Of a DNA stretch of 5,219 nt, positions 1 to 5,219 are shown piece by piece. A model generated the notes under the pieces. The model made no database searches. It saw only the letters and a list, made by a program, of their open reading frames with translations, and was not told the origin of the DNA. The number at the start of each line of letters is the position of its first letter. The first letter of the stretch is position 1. Source of the DNA: Pseudomonadota bacterium (GTDB lineage: Bacteria; Pseudomonadota; Alphaproteobacteria; Azospirillales; Azospirillaceae); the NCBI GenBank assembly GCA_023412175.1, contig JAEYOB010000693.1, positions 1-5,219 of the forward strand. Reading direction: 5' to 3'. Made by a program: the position numbers and the translations under genes.

Positions 1-1
1 G

Positions 2-1039
2 GTCCTGTCGCTGGTCGCCGGCTACGTGGTGGACAGCCACGACCGGCGCCGCATCCTGATGGCCGCCCTATTGCTGGAGACCGCCGGGCTGGGGATCCTG
101 TTCGCGCTGACCGCGACCGGCACGGCGGCCCCGGCGCCAATCTTCGCGGTGGTGTTCGTCCTGGGCATCGCCAAGGCGTTCGGCGGACCGGCGCACAACG
201 CGCTGATCTCCGCCGTGGTGCCGGCGGAGGATCTGCCCAACGCGGTGGCCTGGAACTCCACGGCGCTCCAGACGGCGACCATCGGCGGGCCGGCGCTGGG
301 CGGGCTGCTCTACCTCGCCGGGCCGGCGGTGGTGTACGGCACGGCCACGGTGCTGCTGGGCGCCGCTGCGATGCTGGTCGCCGCGTTCCGCCCGCGCCGG
401 GTGGAACTGGCGAAGCGCGCGGTGTCCTGGACCTCGTTGCTGGCCGGCGTCGCCTTCATCCGCAGCCGGCCGGCGATCCTCGGCGCCATCTCGCTGGACA
501 TGATGGCGGTGATGCTGGGCGGAGCGACAGCGCTGCTGCCGGTCTACGCCAAGGATATCCTGCTCGTCGGCCCATGGGGTCTCGGTCTGCTGCGTAGCGC
601 GCCGGCGCTGGGGGCGCTGCTGATGGCGATGACGCTGGCGCGCTGGTCGGTCGACCGCCACGCCGGAGTGCACATGCTGGGCGCCGTCGCCGCCTTCGGG
701 ATCGCCACGGTGGTGTTCGGCCTGTCCACGAACGCGCTGCTGTCCGGGGTGGCGCTGTTCGTGCTGGGTGCGGCCGACGAGGTGAGCGTCTTCGTCCGCC
801 AGACGCTGATCCAGCTTTCCACGCCCGACCAGATGCGCGGGCGCGTCGGGGCGGTTTCGGGTCTGTTCATCGGCGCCTCCAACCAGCTCGGCGCTTTCGA
901 ATCCGGGGCCACCGCGGCGTGGTTCGGCACGGTGCCGGCGGTGGTGGTCGGAGGGGTTGGCGCCATCGCCGTGGCGGCGTTCTGGGCGTGGCGCTTCCCG
1001 GACCTGCGGCGGATCGACCGGCTGCTCTCCATCCGTTGA
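2..1039 (+). CDS. MFS transporter, MFS_3/EntS-like exporter (5' partial)
   Basis: This is the C-terminal 345 residues of a 12-helix major facilitator in the inner membrane, probably a drug, siderophore or metabolite exporter; the substrate cannot be told. The frame is open from base 2, so the true start and about the first two helices lie upstream of the window. The fragment opens with the MFS motif A loop between helices 2 and 3 (G7, D11, then R15-R17). Hydrophobic segments follow at roughly residues 18-41, 46-66, 95-130, 158-178, 190-212, 224-262, 280-298 and 308-330. A GPALGG stretch near residue 96 resembles the motif C region of exporters. The TPDQMRGRV loop (about 274-282) and the ending with LGAFESG and FPDLRR are typical of the MFS_3 (enterobactin exporter-like) branch. 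No strong terminator follows the stop. Family assignment is firm; substrate is unknown. Confidence 0.9.
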   Translation, partial: VLSLVAGYVVDSHDRRRILMAALLLETAGLGILFALTATGTAAPAPIFAVVFVLGIAKAFGGPAHNALISAVVPAEDLPNAVAWNSTALQTATIGGPALGGLLYLAGPAVVYGTATVLLGAAAMLVAAFRPRRVELAKRAVSWTSLLAGVAFIRSRPAILGAISLDMMAVMLGGATALLPVYAKDILLVGPWGLGLLRSAPALGALLMAMTLARWSVDRHAGVHMLGAVAAFGIATVVFGLSTNALLSGVALFVLGAADEVSVFVRQTLIQLSTPDQMRGRVGAVSGLFIGASNQLGAFESGATAAWFGTVPAVVVGGVGAIAVAAFWAWRFPDLRRIDRLLSIR

Positions 1040-1129
1040 GCAACCGCTTAGGCAGAGGCACCACGAGAGATCCGGCCCTGGCCGTTTGCGCTTCCTCGCC
1101 TTTGGGCGCCTTCGATTAATGTCATACGC

Positions 1130-1348
1130 ATGACCGTAGCGACGCTCATCTGCCTTGGTCTGGCGTGGCTGGCCGTCTCCTTCGCGGCCATCGGGCAGGT
1201 GCGCCTTGCCGTCGCATTCGTGATCGGCACCCTGGATCTCGGTTTGGCCGGTCAGGTGATCCCGGTGATCGACACCGCCCCGCTGGCGGTCCTCGCTTCC
1301 GGCACGGCGATGCTCACGGTGGTCGGTTCGGCAGCGCGCGAGGACTGA
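1130..1348 (+). CDS. Probable small membrane protein, unknown function
   Basis: I do not recognise this 72-residue product. It is very hydrophobic, with likely membrane helices at about residues 4-34 (perhaps one long helix or a tight hairpin) and 48-67, and a short charged tail (AARED). Coding support comes from codon use: roughly 60 of 73 codons end in G or C, as in the neighbouring genes and unlike the non-coding DNA just downstream. Against it, there is no visible Shine-Dalgarno sequence before the ATG. The start codon lies inside a short perfect inverted repeat (GTCAT at 1121-1125, ATGAC at 1130-1134). It lies 90 bp after the MFS gene on the same strand and could be read through from it. 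It may be a real orphan membrane protein or a decayed gene remnant. Confidence 0.5.
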   Translation: MTVATLICLGLAWLAVSFAAIGQVRLAVAFVIGTLDLGLAGQVIPVIDTAPLAVLASGTAMLTVVGSAARED

Positions 1349-1571
1349 CCTCAGACGGCCAACGAAGCCAATCCCAGAAAAACGCCCCCCAACCACCGCT
1401 GCGATGCCATGCTGGTGGGCGATGAGATCGCTTGAATATAAAAAGGTCGCGCGTGGCGTCTGGGGTGAAGGATTGCGTTTCAGCATAATGCACGATTAAG
1501 ATGAATACCGGCCTTATCGCAGTTCCCCAACCTGCTCACCGACTATAAATTACAATCAGAAAGCCCGAAAC
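1349..1571 (+). other. A/T-enriched non-coding leader before the glycosyltransferase
   Basis: No convincing gene is present here. GC falls from above 60% to about 45-52% in the last 130 bp, with A/T-rich patches such as TATAAAAA (1437-1444) and TATAAATTACAAT (1544-1556). The latter could supply a -10 element for the glycosyltransferase gene. No good -35 hexamer sits 16-18 bp upstream of either patch, so I do not call a promoter. No strong hairpin plus T-run is visible. Confidence 0.5.
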
Positions 1572-2552
1572 GTGCCTCAGATTGTCTATTTCCTGCCAGC
1601 CGGAAACTCACCCTCTGGGGGAGCCAAGGTCCTGCTGCAGCACATTGAAATATTGAACAGACATGGATTTGATGCTTTTGCGTATGGACTCTCCGATTTC
1701 CAAATTTGGGCCGATATAAATGCCCAAATCATCCGAGCAGAGAAGGATACACTTTTAGTCTCTCACAATTCGTTCCTTGTCTTTCCAGAAACGGAGCGCA
1801 TTCGGGCCGAACACGCCGCCAAGTCCAATAATTTCGTCCGCGTGGTGTTCTGCCAGAACCACTACGCCATGGAGTGGGGTGCGCTGGCCGACGTGCGCCG
1901 GTTCCGCGTCAACGACGCCTTCGTGTGTTCGAGCGTCATCGCCGACGCTTTCAAACAGCGCTTCGGCGTACCGCACGTGCCCATCGTTCCGGTGCCGGTC
2001 GACGCCGCCCGCTTCAAACCGGCCGTCAAGCAGGCGTTGACGGTCGCCTACATGCCGCGCAAGCGGCCGGGCTTGGTTGAGCGCTTGCGCGACGTAATTC
2101 CTGAAGCAACCACCTGGACCTGGCTGCCCATAGACAGGGTTCCAGAAGCCGAAGTCGCGCGGATACTCGGGGAGGCATCCGTGTTTCTTTCTCTGTCCCA
2201 CCAGGAGGGACTCGGACTGCCTCCATTGGAAGCCATGGCTGCTGACTGTATTGTCGCGGGATTCCACGGCGATGGAGGGCGGTGTTACGCCACCCCCGAC
2301 AACGGTTTCTGGCACGATGACGACGATCTGGCCGGCGTTGCCGCGAGCCTGCGCAAGGCAGTCCGCATAGCCGCCGAGCGCGCTGACGCATGGGCAGCCA
2401 TGATCGCGGCTGGACGCCGCACGGTCGAACAGTTCTCGCCGGCCGCTACCGAGACCGCCTTGCTGGCATATTGGCGCTCTCGCATTCGAGCCGTGGGCCG
2501 TCAGGAAGCGGAGTTCCTCCTCCCGACAGCCACAACGTTGGGTTCGCCTTAA
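1572..2552 (+). CDS. GT-B fold glycosyltransferase (GT4/group 1-like)
   Basis: A complete 326-residue protein predicted to transfer a sugar from an activated nucleotide donor to a surface-glycan or other acceptor; donor and acceptor are unknown. The N-terminal half begins with a Rossmann-like strand, YFLPAGNSPSGGAK (residues 6-19), whose glycine-rich loop is typical of GT-B enzymes. The C-terminal donor-binding half carries the family's EX7E motif, E212-GLGLPPL-E220, followed by AMAADCIVAG, matching group 1 transferases. There is no signal peptide or membrane helix, so it is probably cytosolic. The start is GTG at 1572 with only weak purine-rich DNA upstream (AGAAAG, 1558-1563). No in-frame ATG lies near the N terminus, and the conserved first strand requires a start here. 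The first ~230 bp are about 44% GC while the region after 1800 reaches about 70%, which suggests transfer or a mosaic origin. No neighbouring polysaccharide gene is visible to define the pathway. Confidence 0.88.
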   Translation: MPQIVYFLPAGNSPSGGAKVLLQHIEILNRHGFDAFAYGLSDFQIWADINAQIIRAEKDTLLVSHNSFLVFPETERIRAEHAAKSNNFVRVVFCQNHYAMEWGALADVRRFRVNDAFVCSSVIADAFKQRFGVPHVPIVPVPVDAARFKPAVKQALTVAYMPRKRPGLVERLRDVIPEATTWTWLPIDRVPEAEVARILGEASVFLSLSHQEGLGLPPLEAMAADCIVAGFHGDGGRCYATPDNGFWHDDDDLAGVAASLRKAVRIAAERADAWAAMIAAGRRTVEQFSPAATETALLAYWRSRIRAVGRQEAEFLLPTATTLGSP

Positions 2553-2809
2553 TATTCCCGGTCGGGCCGGTCGGAATGGTCGCCCAGGCCCATGATGCCA
2601 ACCCCCATGGCGACGCTGCCGAACGTGATGCAGATCGACCCGATGAACAGGTAGAGCCCGACGCCCACCGAGTCCGCGGCGACCAGCAGCGTGCGCAGAC
2701 CGGCGACGTCGAAGCCCAGCATCGCGCCGCAGAAGACCAGCCCCGCGATCACGCCGGCAGCGAGGTGCTTGGCGAGGAAGAGGATGGCGTCGCGTTCCTT
2801 GGCAGTCAT
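2549..2809 (-). CDS. Small two-helix membrane protein, unknown function
   Basis: An 86-residue product starting MTAKERDAILF, with two likely membrane segments at about residues 13-33 and 47-75 and a charged hydrophilic tail (DHSDRPDREY). It resembles short conserved hypothetical membrane proteins of alphaproteobacteria, but I cannot name a family or function. An in-frame ATG at 2869 would add 20 residues and has a good GGGAGA ribosome site upstream, so it is a real alternative. I prefer the start at 2809 because the extension uses A/T-ending codons about 25% of the time, against well under 10% in the body, and the extension is proline/glycine-rich and looks non-coding. The gene is convergent with the glycosyltransferase, sharing a TTAA at the stops (2549-2552), and divergent from the NAD regulator. 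Confidence 0.75.
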   Translation of the reverse strand: MTAKERDAILFLAKHLAAGVIAGLVFCGAMLGFDVAGLRTLLVAADSVGVGLYLFIGSICITFGSVAMGVGIMGLGDHSDRPDREY

Positions 2810-2904
2810 GGGGGTAAGTGTAGCGTGCCCGCCGGCCGGGGCAAGGCTGGCGCGGACAGGGCTGCCCATCTATTCTCCCGGCATCGGAACGGACGGGGCG
2901 GCGC

Positions 2905-3912
2905 GTGACGGACGGACTTCAGCTTGGCGTGACGGCGGTGATCGTGGCGGTGGCCGGATCGACGCCGCGTGTCGTCACCGTGCGCAGCGCCTTCGAGGTG
3001 CCGGAGCCGTTCCGCCGCGGCGACATGCTGCCGCCGCCGCGCGACGCGCTGCCCGGCGCCGCCTTCGAGCCGGGACGCTTCCGCACCCTTCAGGAGGGCA
3101 TCCGTGCGGTGGCCGAGGACCTGTCCGGCCTGTCGCTGCGCTATGTCGAGCAGCTCTACACCTTCGGCGACCGCCACCGCGACCCACACGAACTGTTCGG
3201 CGGTCCGCGTTCGCTGACCGTCGGCTATCTGGCGCTGGTGCGCGACGCGCCGACCGGCGGCGAGGACGCCGCGGAGTGGCGCGACCTCTACGACTATTTC
3301 CCCTGGGAGGATTGGCGCGTCGCGCGCCCGGCTGCGCTCGACACCATCGTGCTGCCGGCGCTGCGGCGCTGGGTGCAGGCCGCGCCGGGAGAGGCCGAGC
3401 GCGATCGCCGGCAGGAGCGCGCCCAGCTCGCCTTCGCGCTGAACGGCGACGGCTGGGATTCCGAGCGCGTCCTGGAACGCTATGAACTCCTGTACGAAGC
3501 CGGGCTGGTGGTGGAGGCGTTCCGCGACCGCGAGCTGGAGCGGCTGGCCGGGATCGAGCCGAACCAGCGCCGCGACATGCCCCGCGCCCTCGGGCGTCCC
3601 ATGGCGCGCGACGGCCGCCGCATCCTCGCGACCGCACTGGAACGGCTGCGCGGCAAGCTGAAGTACCGCCCCATCGTGTTCGAGCTGCTGCCGCCCACCT
3701 TCACGCTGAACCAGCTTCAGCTCGTGGTGGAGGCCCTGTCGGGCACCCGGCTGCACAAGCAGAACTTCCGCCGGCTGATGGTCTCCGGCGGCTTCGTCGA
3801 ACCCACCGGCGCCTTCGAGACCCAGACCGGCGGCCGCCCCGCCGAACTGTTCCGTTTCCGCCGGCAGGCGATCCACGAACGCACCAGCGCACGGGCCATC
3901 CCTGAGGCGTAG
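2905..3912 (+). CDS. nadQ: Nudix-related NAD biosynthesis regulator (NadQ/NrtR type)
   Basis: A 335-residue transcription factor expected to repress the adjacent nadA-nadB genes in response to an NAD-related ligand. Residues about 5-155 form a Nudix-like domain containing the VEQLYTFGDRHRDP stretch (81-94) and the SLTVGYLAL strand (103-111) typical of NrtR-family sensors. The Nudix box itself is degraded: around residues 57-78 the REUXEEXGU core is replaced by AVAEDLSGL, so hydrolysis is unlikely. Residues about 165-250 are a mostly helical, arginine/glutamate-rich linker. Residues about 255-320 match the NrtR winged helix: FELLPPTFTLNQLQ, HKQNFRRLM, GFVEPTG and GRPAELFRFRR. At 335 residues it is clearly longer than classical NrtR (about 220-240), which fits the alphaproteobacterial NadQ type. 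The start is GTG at 2905 with a G-rich upstream stretch (GGACGGGG, 2891-2898). Family is firm; the NadQ name rests on length, context and taxon. Confidence 0.85.
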   Translation: MTDGLQLGVTAVIVAVAGSTPRVVTVRSAFEVPEPFRRGDMLPPPRDALPGAAFEPGRFRTLQEGIRAVAEDLSGLSLRYVEQLYTFGDRHRDPHELFGGPRSLTVGYLALVRDAPTGGEDAAEWRDLYDYFPWEDWRVARPAALDTIVLPALRRWVQAAPGEAERDRRQERAQLAFALNGDGWDSERVLERYELLYEAGLVVEAFRDRELERLAGIEPNQRRDMPRALGRPMARDGRRILATALERLRGKLKYRPIVFELLPPTFTLNQLQLVVEALSGTRLHKQNFRRLMVSGGFVEPTGAFETQTGGRPAELFRFRRQAIHERTSARAIPEA

Positions 3913-3939
3913 CGCGCCCGGCCGCAGCGTTCCCGCCCC

Positions 3940-3955
3940 CGCGGCATTTCCCGCG
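3940..3955 (+). terminator. Weak hairpin after nadQ, possible terminator
   Basis: A five-pair all-G/C stem (CGCGG at 3940-3944 with CCGCG at 3951-3955) around a six-base loop lies 28 bp after the nadQ stop. No T-run follows, so it is a poor intrinsic terminator and may be chance in such GC-rich DNA. Confidence 0.2.
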
Positions 3956-3974
3956 TCATAACACCACGGGCAGC

Positions 3975-4002
3975 TTGACTCGACGCATCGCTGAATTATG
4001 CT
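3975..4002 (+). promoter_or_regulatory. Predicted sigma70-type promoter of nadA-nadB
   Basis: A TTGACT hexamer at 3975-3980 matches the -35 consensus at five of six positions. A TATGCT hexamer at 3997-4002 matches the -10 consensus at four of six, with a 16-bp spacer. Transcription would start near 4009, giving a leader of about 36 nt. The -10 lies inside the first candidate operator, as expected for repression by blocking RNA polymerase. Assignment is by inspection only. Confidence 0.55.
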
Positions 4003-4016
4003 CTTAGTGAGTTTTT
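3996..4016 (+). promoter_or_regulatory. Candidate NadQ operator, site 1
   Basis: The left arm TTATGCTC (3996-4003) is followed by a 5-bp spacer and a right arm starting GAG (4009-4011). Taking TTATGCTC-N5-GAGCATAA as the ideal palindrome, the left arm is perfect and the right arm matches at 4 of 8 positions. It overlaps the predicted -10. The assignment to the neighbouring regulator is inferred from position and symmetry. Confidence 0.55.
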
Positions 4017-4020
4017 TGCA

Positions 4021-4041
4021 TTCAACTCTCTGTGAGCATAA
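4021..4041 (+). promoter_or_regulatory. Candidate NadQ operator, site 2
   Basis: This is the mirror image of site 1: a degenerate left arm TTCAACTC (4021-4028, 5 of 8), a 5-bp spacer, and a perfect right arm GAGCATAA (4034-4041). It ends three bases before the nadA ATG and contains the only plausible nadA ribosome site (GTGAG, 4032-4036). Its centre is 25 bp from that of site 1. Confidence 0.55.
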
Positions 4042-4044
4042 ACC

Positions 4045-5076
4045 ATGGACGCGATCACGCCCACCGCCCTGCGCCTGGAGTACACGCCCGAGGTCGCGGC
4101 GGCGACCGCACCGGTCTACGAGCGGCTGAAGCGCGTGATGCCGGCCGTCGAATGGCCGTTCCACGCCCCGCTGGTGCACGCCATCAACCAGCTGAAGAAG
4201 GAGCGCGACGCCGTCGTCCTGGCGCACAACTACCAGACGCCGGAGATCTTCCACGGCGTGGCCGACATCGTCGGCGACAGCCTGGCGCTGGCAAAGCAGG
4301 CGGAAAAGACCGACGCCAAGGTGATCGTCCTGGCCGGCGTCCACTTCATGGCCGAGACGGCCAAGCTGATGAACCCGGACAAGATCGTGCTGATCCCGGA
4401 TACCGCGGCCGGCTGCTCGCTGGCAGAATCGATCACCGCCGCCGACGTGCGGCTGCTGCGGGAGACCTACCCCGGCGTGCCGGTGGTCGCCTACGTCAAC
4501 ACCTCGGCCGAGGTGAAGGCGGAGGTGGACATCTGCTGCACCTCCGGCAACGCGGTGGAAGTGGTGGAATCGCTGGGCGTGCCGCGCGTCATCATGCTGC
4601 CCGACGAGTATCTGGCGAAGCACGTCGCCTCGCAGACCAGCGTCGAGGTGATCGCCTGGAAGGGCCACTGCGAGGTGCACGAGCGCTTCACCGGCGATGA
4701 GATCCGGGAGTTCCGTAGCCGCTTCGACGACCTCGTGGTCATCGCCCACCCGGAGTGCCCGCCCGACGTGCTGGCCGCCGCGGATTTCGTCGGCTCCACC
4801 GCGCACATGATCCAGATGGTCGAGAAGCGCCGGCCGCCGCGCGTGCTGATGGTCACCGAATGCTCGATGAGCGACAACATCGCCGCCAACCTGCCGGATG
4901 TGGAGTTCGTGCGTCCGTGCAACCTGTGCCCGCACATGAAGCGGATCACCCTGGCCAATATCCTGGAGTCCCTCCAGACGCTGGAACCGCGCGTCGAGAT
5001 CCCGGCGGACCTCGCCAGCCGCGCCCGCCGCTCGGTCGAGCGCATGCTCGCCGTCCAACCGAAACCCCGTGCGTGA
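4045..5076 (+). CDS. nadA: Quinolinate synthase NadA
   Basis: A cytosolic [4Fe-4S] enzyme that condenses iminoaspartate with dihydroxyacetone phosphate to give quinolinate in de novo NAD synthesis. At 343 residues it is close to the E. coli protein. Visible family motifs are AHNYQ (60-64), GDSL (77-80), GVHFMAETA (98-106), AGCSLAES (122-129), [11 protein letters not shown] (150-160), CCTSGNA (164-170), KGHCEVH (206-212), HPEC (235-238), GSTAHM (250-255) and CNLCPHMK (292-299). Likely cluster ligands are C124, C209 and one of C292/C295, judged by spacing against characterised NadA proteins. The active-site H235 and E237 are present. The ATG at 4045 has GTGAG (4032-4036) as its ribosome site. 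It is followed after 10 bp by nadB, with which it is surely co-transcribed. Nothing is missing or truncated; the adjacent regulator and operator pair predict repression when NAD precursors are plentiful. Confidence 0.97.
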   Translation: MDAITPTALRLEYTPEVAAATAPVYERLKRVMPAVEWPFHAPLVHAINQLKKERDAVVLAHNYQTPEIFHGVADIVGDSLALAKQAEKTDAKVIVLAGVHFMAETAKLMNPDKIVLIPDTAAGCSLAESITAADVRLLRETYPGVPVVAYVNTSAEVKAEVDICCTSGNAVEVVESLGVPRVIMLPDEYLAKHVASQTSVEVIAWKGHCEVHERFTGDEIREFRSRFDDLVVIAHPECPPDVLAAADFVGSTAHMIQMVEKRRPPRVLMVTECSMSDNIAANLPDVEFVRPCNLCPHMKRITLANILESLQTLEPRVEIPADLASRARRSVERMLAVQPKPRA

Positions 5077-5086
5077 GGGCACGCCC

Positions 5087-5219
5087 ATGCTGACCGTCCG
5101 GGACGCCGACGTGCTGGTCATCGGGTCGGGGCTGGCGGGCATGACGGTGGCGCTGAAACTGGCGCTGCATCCCGTCACCCTGCTGACCAAGACCGCCGGC
5201 CTTCCCGGCGGGTCCAGCC
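5087..5219 (+). CDS. nadB: L-aspartate oxidase NadB (3' partial)
   Basis: Only the first 44 codons are in the window. The product is the FAD enzyme that oxidises L-aspartate to iminoaspartate, the substrate of NadA. After a short lead the sequence reads DVLVIGSGLAGMTVALKLA (residues 8-26), which is the FAD-binding Rossmann fold with its GxGxxG glycines. VTLLTKT follows, then LPGGSS, where NadB proteins characteristically continue into the substrate-loop region; here the window ends. The ATG at 5087 is preceded by TGAGGG (5074-5079), a good ribosome site that overlaps the nadA stop codon with 7 bp to the start, suggesting translational coupling. A related FAD oxidoreductase such as a succinate dehydrogenase subunit is possible from the fragment alone, but the nadA context makes NadB nearly certain. 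Confidence 0.93.
   Translation, partial: MLTVRDADVLVIGSGLAGMTVALKLALHPVTLLTKTAGLPGGSS

Noticed and set aside
1073..1087. CGGCC-CT-GGCCG followed by TTT as a terminator for the MFS gene
   Set aside because: The two-base loop is too small and the T-run has only three bases. Such repeats are common by chance at this GC content.
68..1486. Very long minus-strand open frame opposite the MFS gene and the small membrane protein
   Set aside because: It is rich in R, H, Q, G and P with no recognisable domain, as expected from reading the opposite strand of GC-rich coding DNA. The plus-strand MFS frame has clear family motifs.
1482..1488. AGCATAA, resembling one arm of the nadA operator, before the glycosyltransferase
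   Set aside because: The partner arm (1468-1475) does not match, so this is a 7-base coincidence in A/T-richer DNA.
1473..1502. TTGCGT-N18-TAAGAT as a promoter for the glycosyltransferase
   Set aside because: The -35 matches only three of six and the -10 four of six with long spacing, no better than chance in this A/T-enriched stretch.
4001..4044. NAD-responsive riboswitch in the nadA leader
   Set aside because: The predicted leader is only about 36 nt, with one possible 5-pair stem (GAGTT 4009-4013 with AACTC 4024-4028). That is too small for known NAD-binding riboswitches, and the symmetry is better explained as protein binding sites.
2806..5190. 794-codon minus-strand open frame spanning nadQ, nadA and the start of nadB
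   Set aside because: It runs opposite three well-supported genes and crosses their promoter region. Its composition is the typical low-complexity antisense shadow of high-GC DNA.

Overview
The window comes from a GC-rich alphaproteobacterium, most likely Azospirillum-like Rhodospirillales. Two things suggest this: GC is about 70% in most coding stretches with strongly G/C third codon positions, and a long NadQ-type NAD regulator sits directly upstream of nadA-nadB. The organism assignment is inference. The family calls are from recognisable motifs; no database search was possible.

Layout. Positions 2-1039 (+) hold the 3' part of an MFS exporter whose 5' end lies outside the window. A probable 72-residue membrane protein of unknown function follows (1130-1348, +). 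Next is an A/T-enriched non-coding stretch (1349-1571) leading into a complete GT-B glycosyltransferase (1572-2552, +). The first ~230 bp of that gene share the low GC of the leader. A small two-helix membrane protein lies on the minus strand (2549-2809) and overlaps the glycosyltransferase stop codon tail to tail. Divergent from it is a Nudix-related transcription factor of the NadQ/NrtR type (2905-3912, +). After a 132-bp intergenic region come nadA, quinolinate synthase (4045-5076, +), and the first 44 codons of nadB, L-aspartate oxidase (5087 to the window end, +).

The coherent functional unit is the right-hand third. NadB oxidises L-aspartate to iminoaspartate, which NadA condenses with dihydroxyacetone phosphate to give quinolinate, the entry to de novo NAD synthesis. 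The regulator next door has a Nudix-fold domain with a degraded catalytic box plus a C-terminal winged helix, as expected for a repressor that senses an NAD-related metabolite. The nadA leader holds two 21-bp candidate operators arranged head to head. One covers the predicted -10 element and the other ends three bases before the nadA start codon. I see no such site in front of the regulator gene.

The left two thirds look like unrelated accessory or housekeeping genes. The main oddity there is the sharp composition change inside the glycosyltransferase gene. I found no tRNA, rRNA, CRISPR array, insertion sequence or other clear mobile element.
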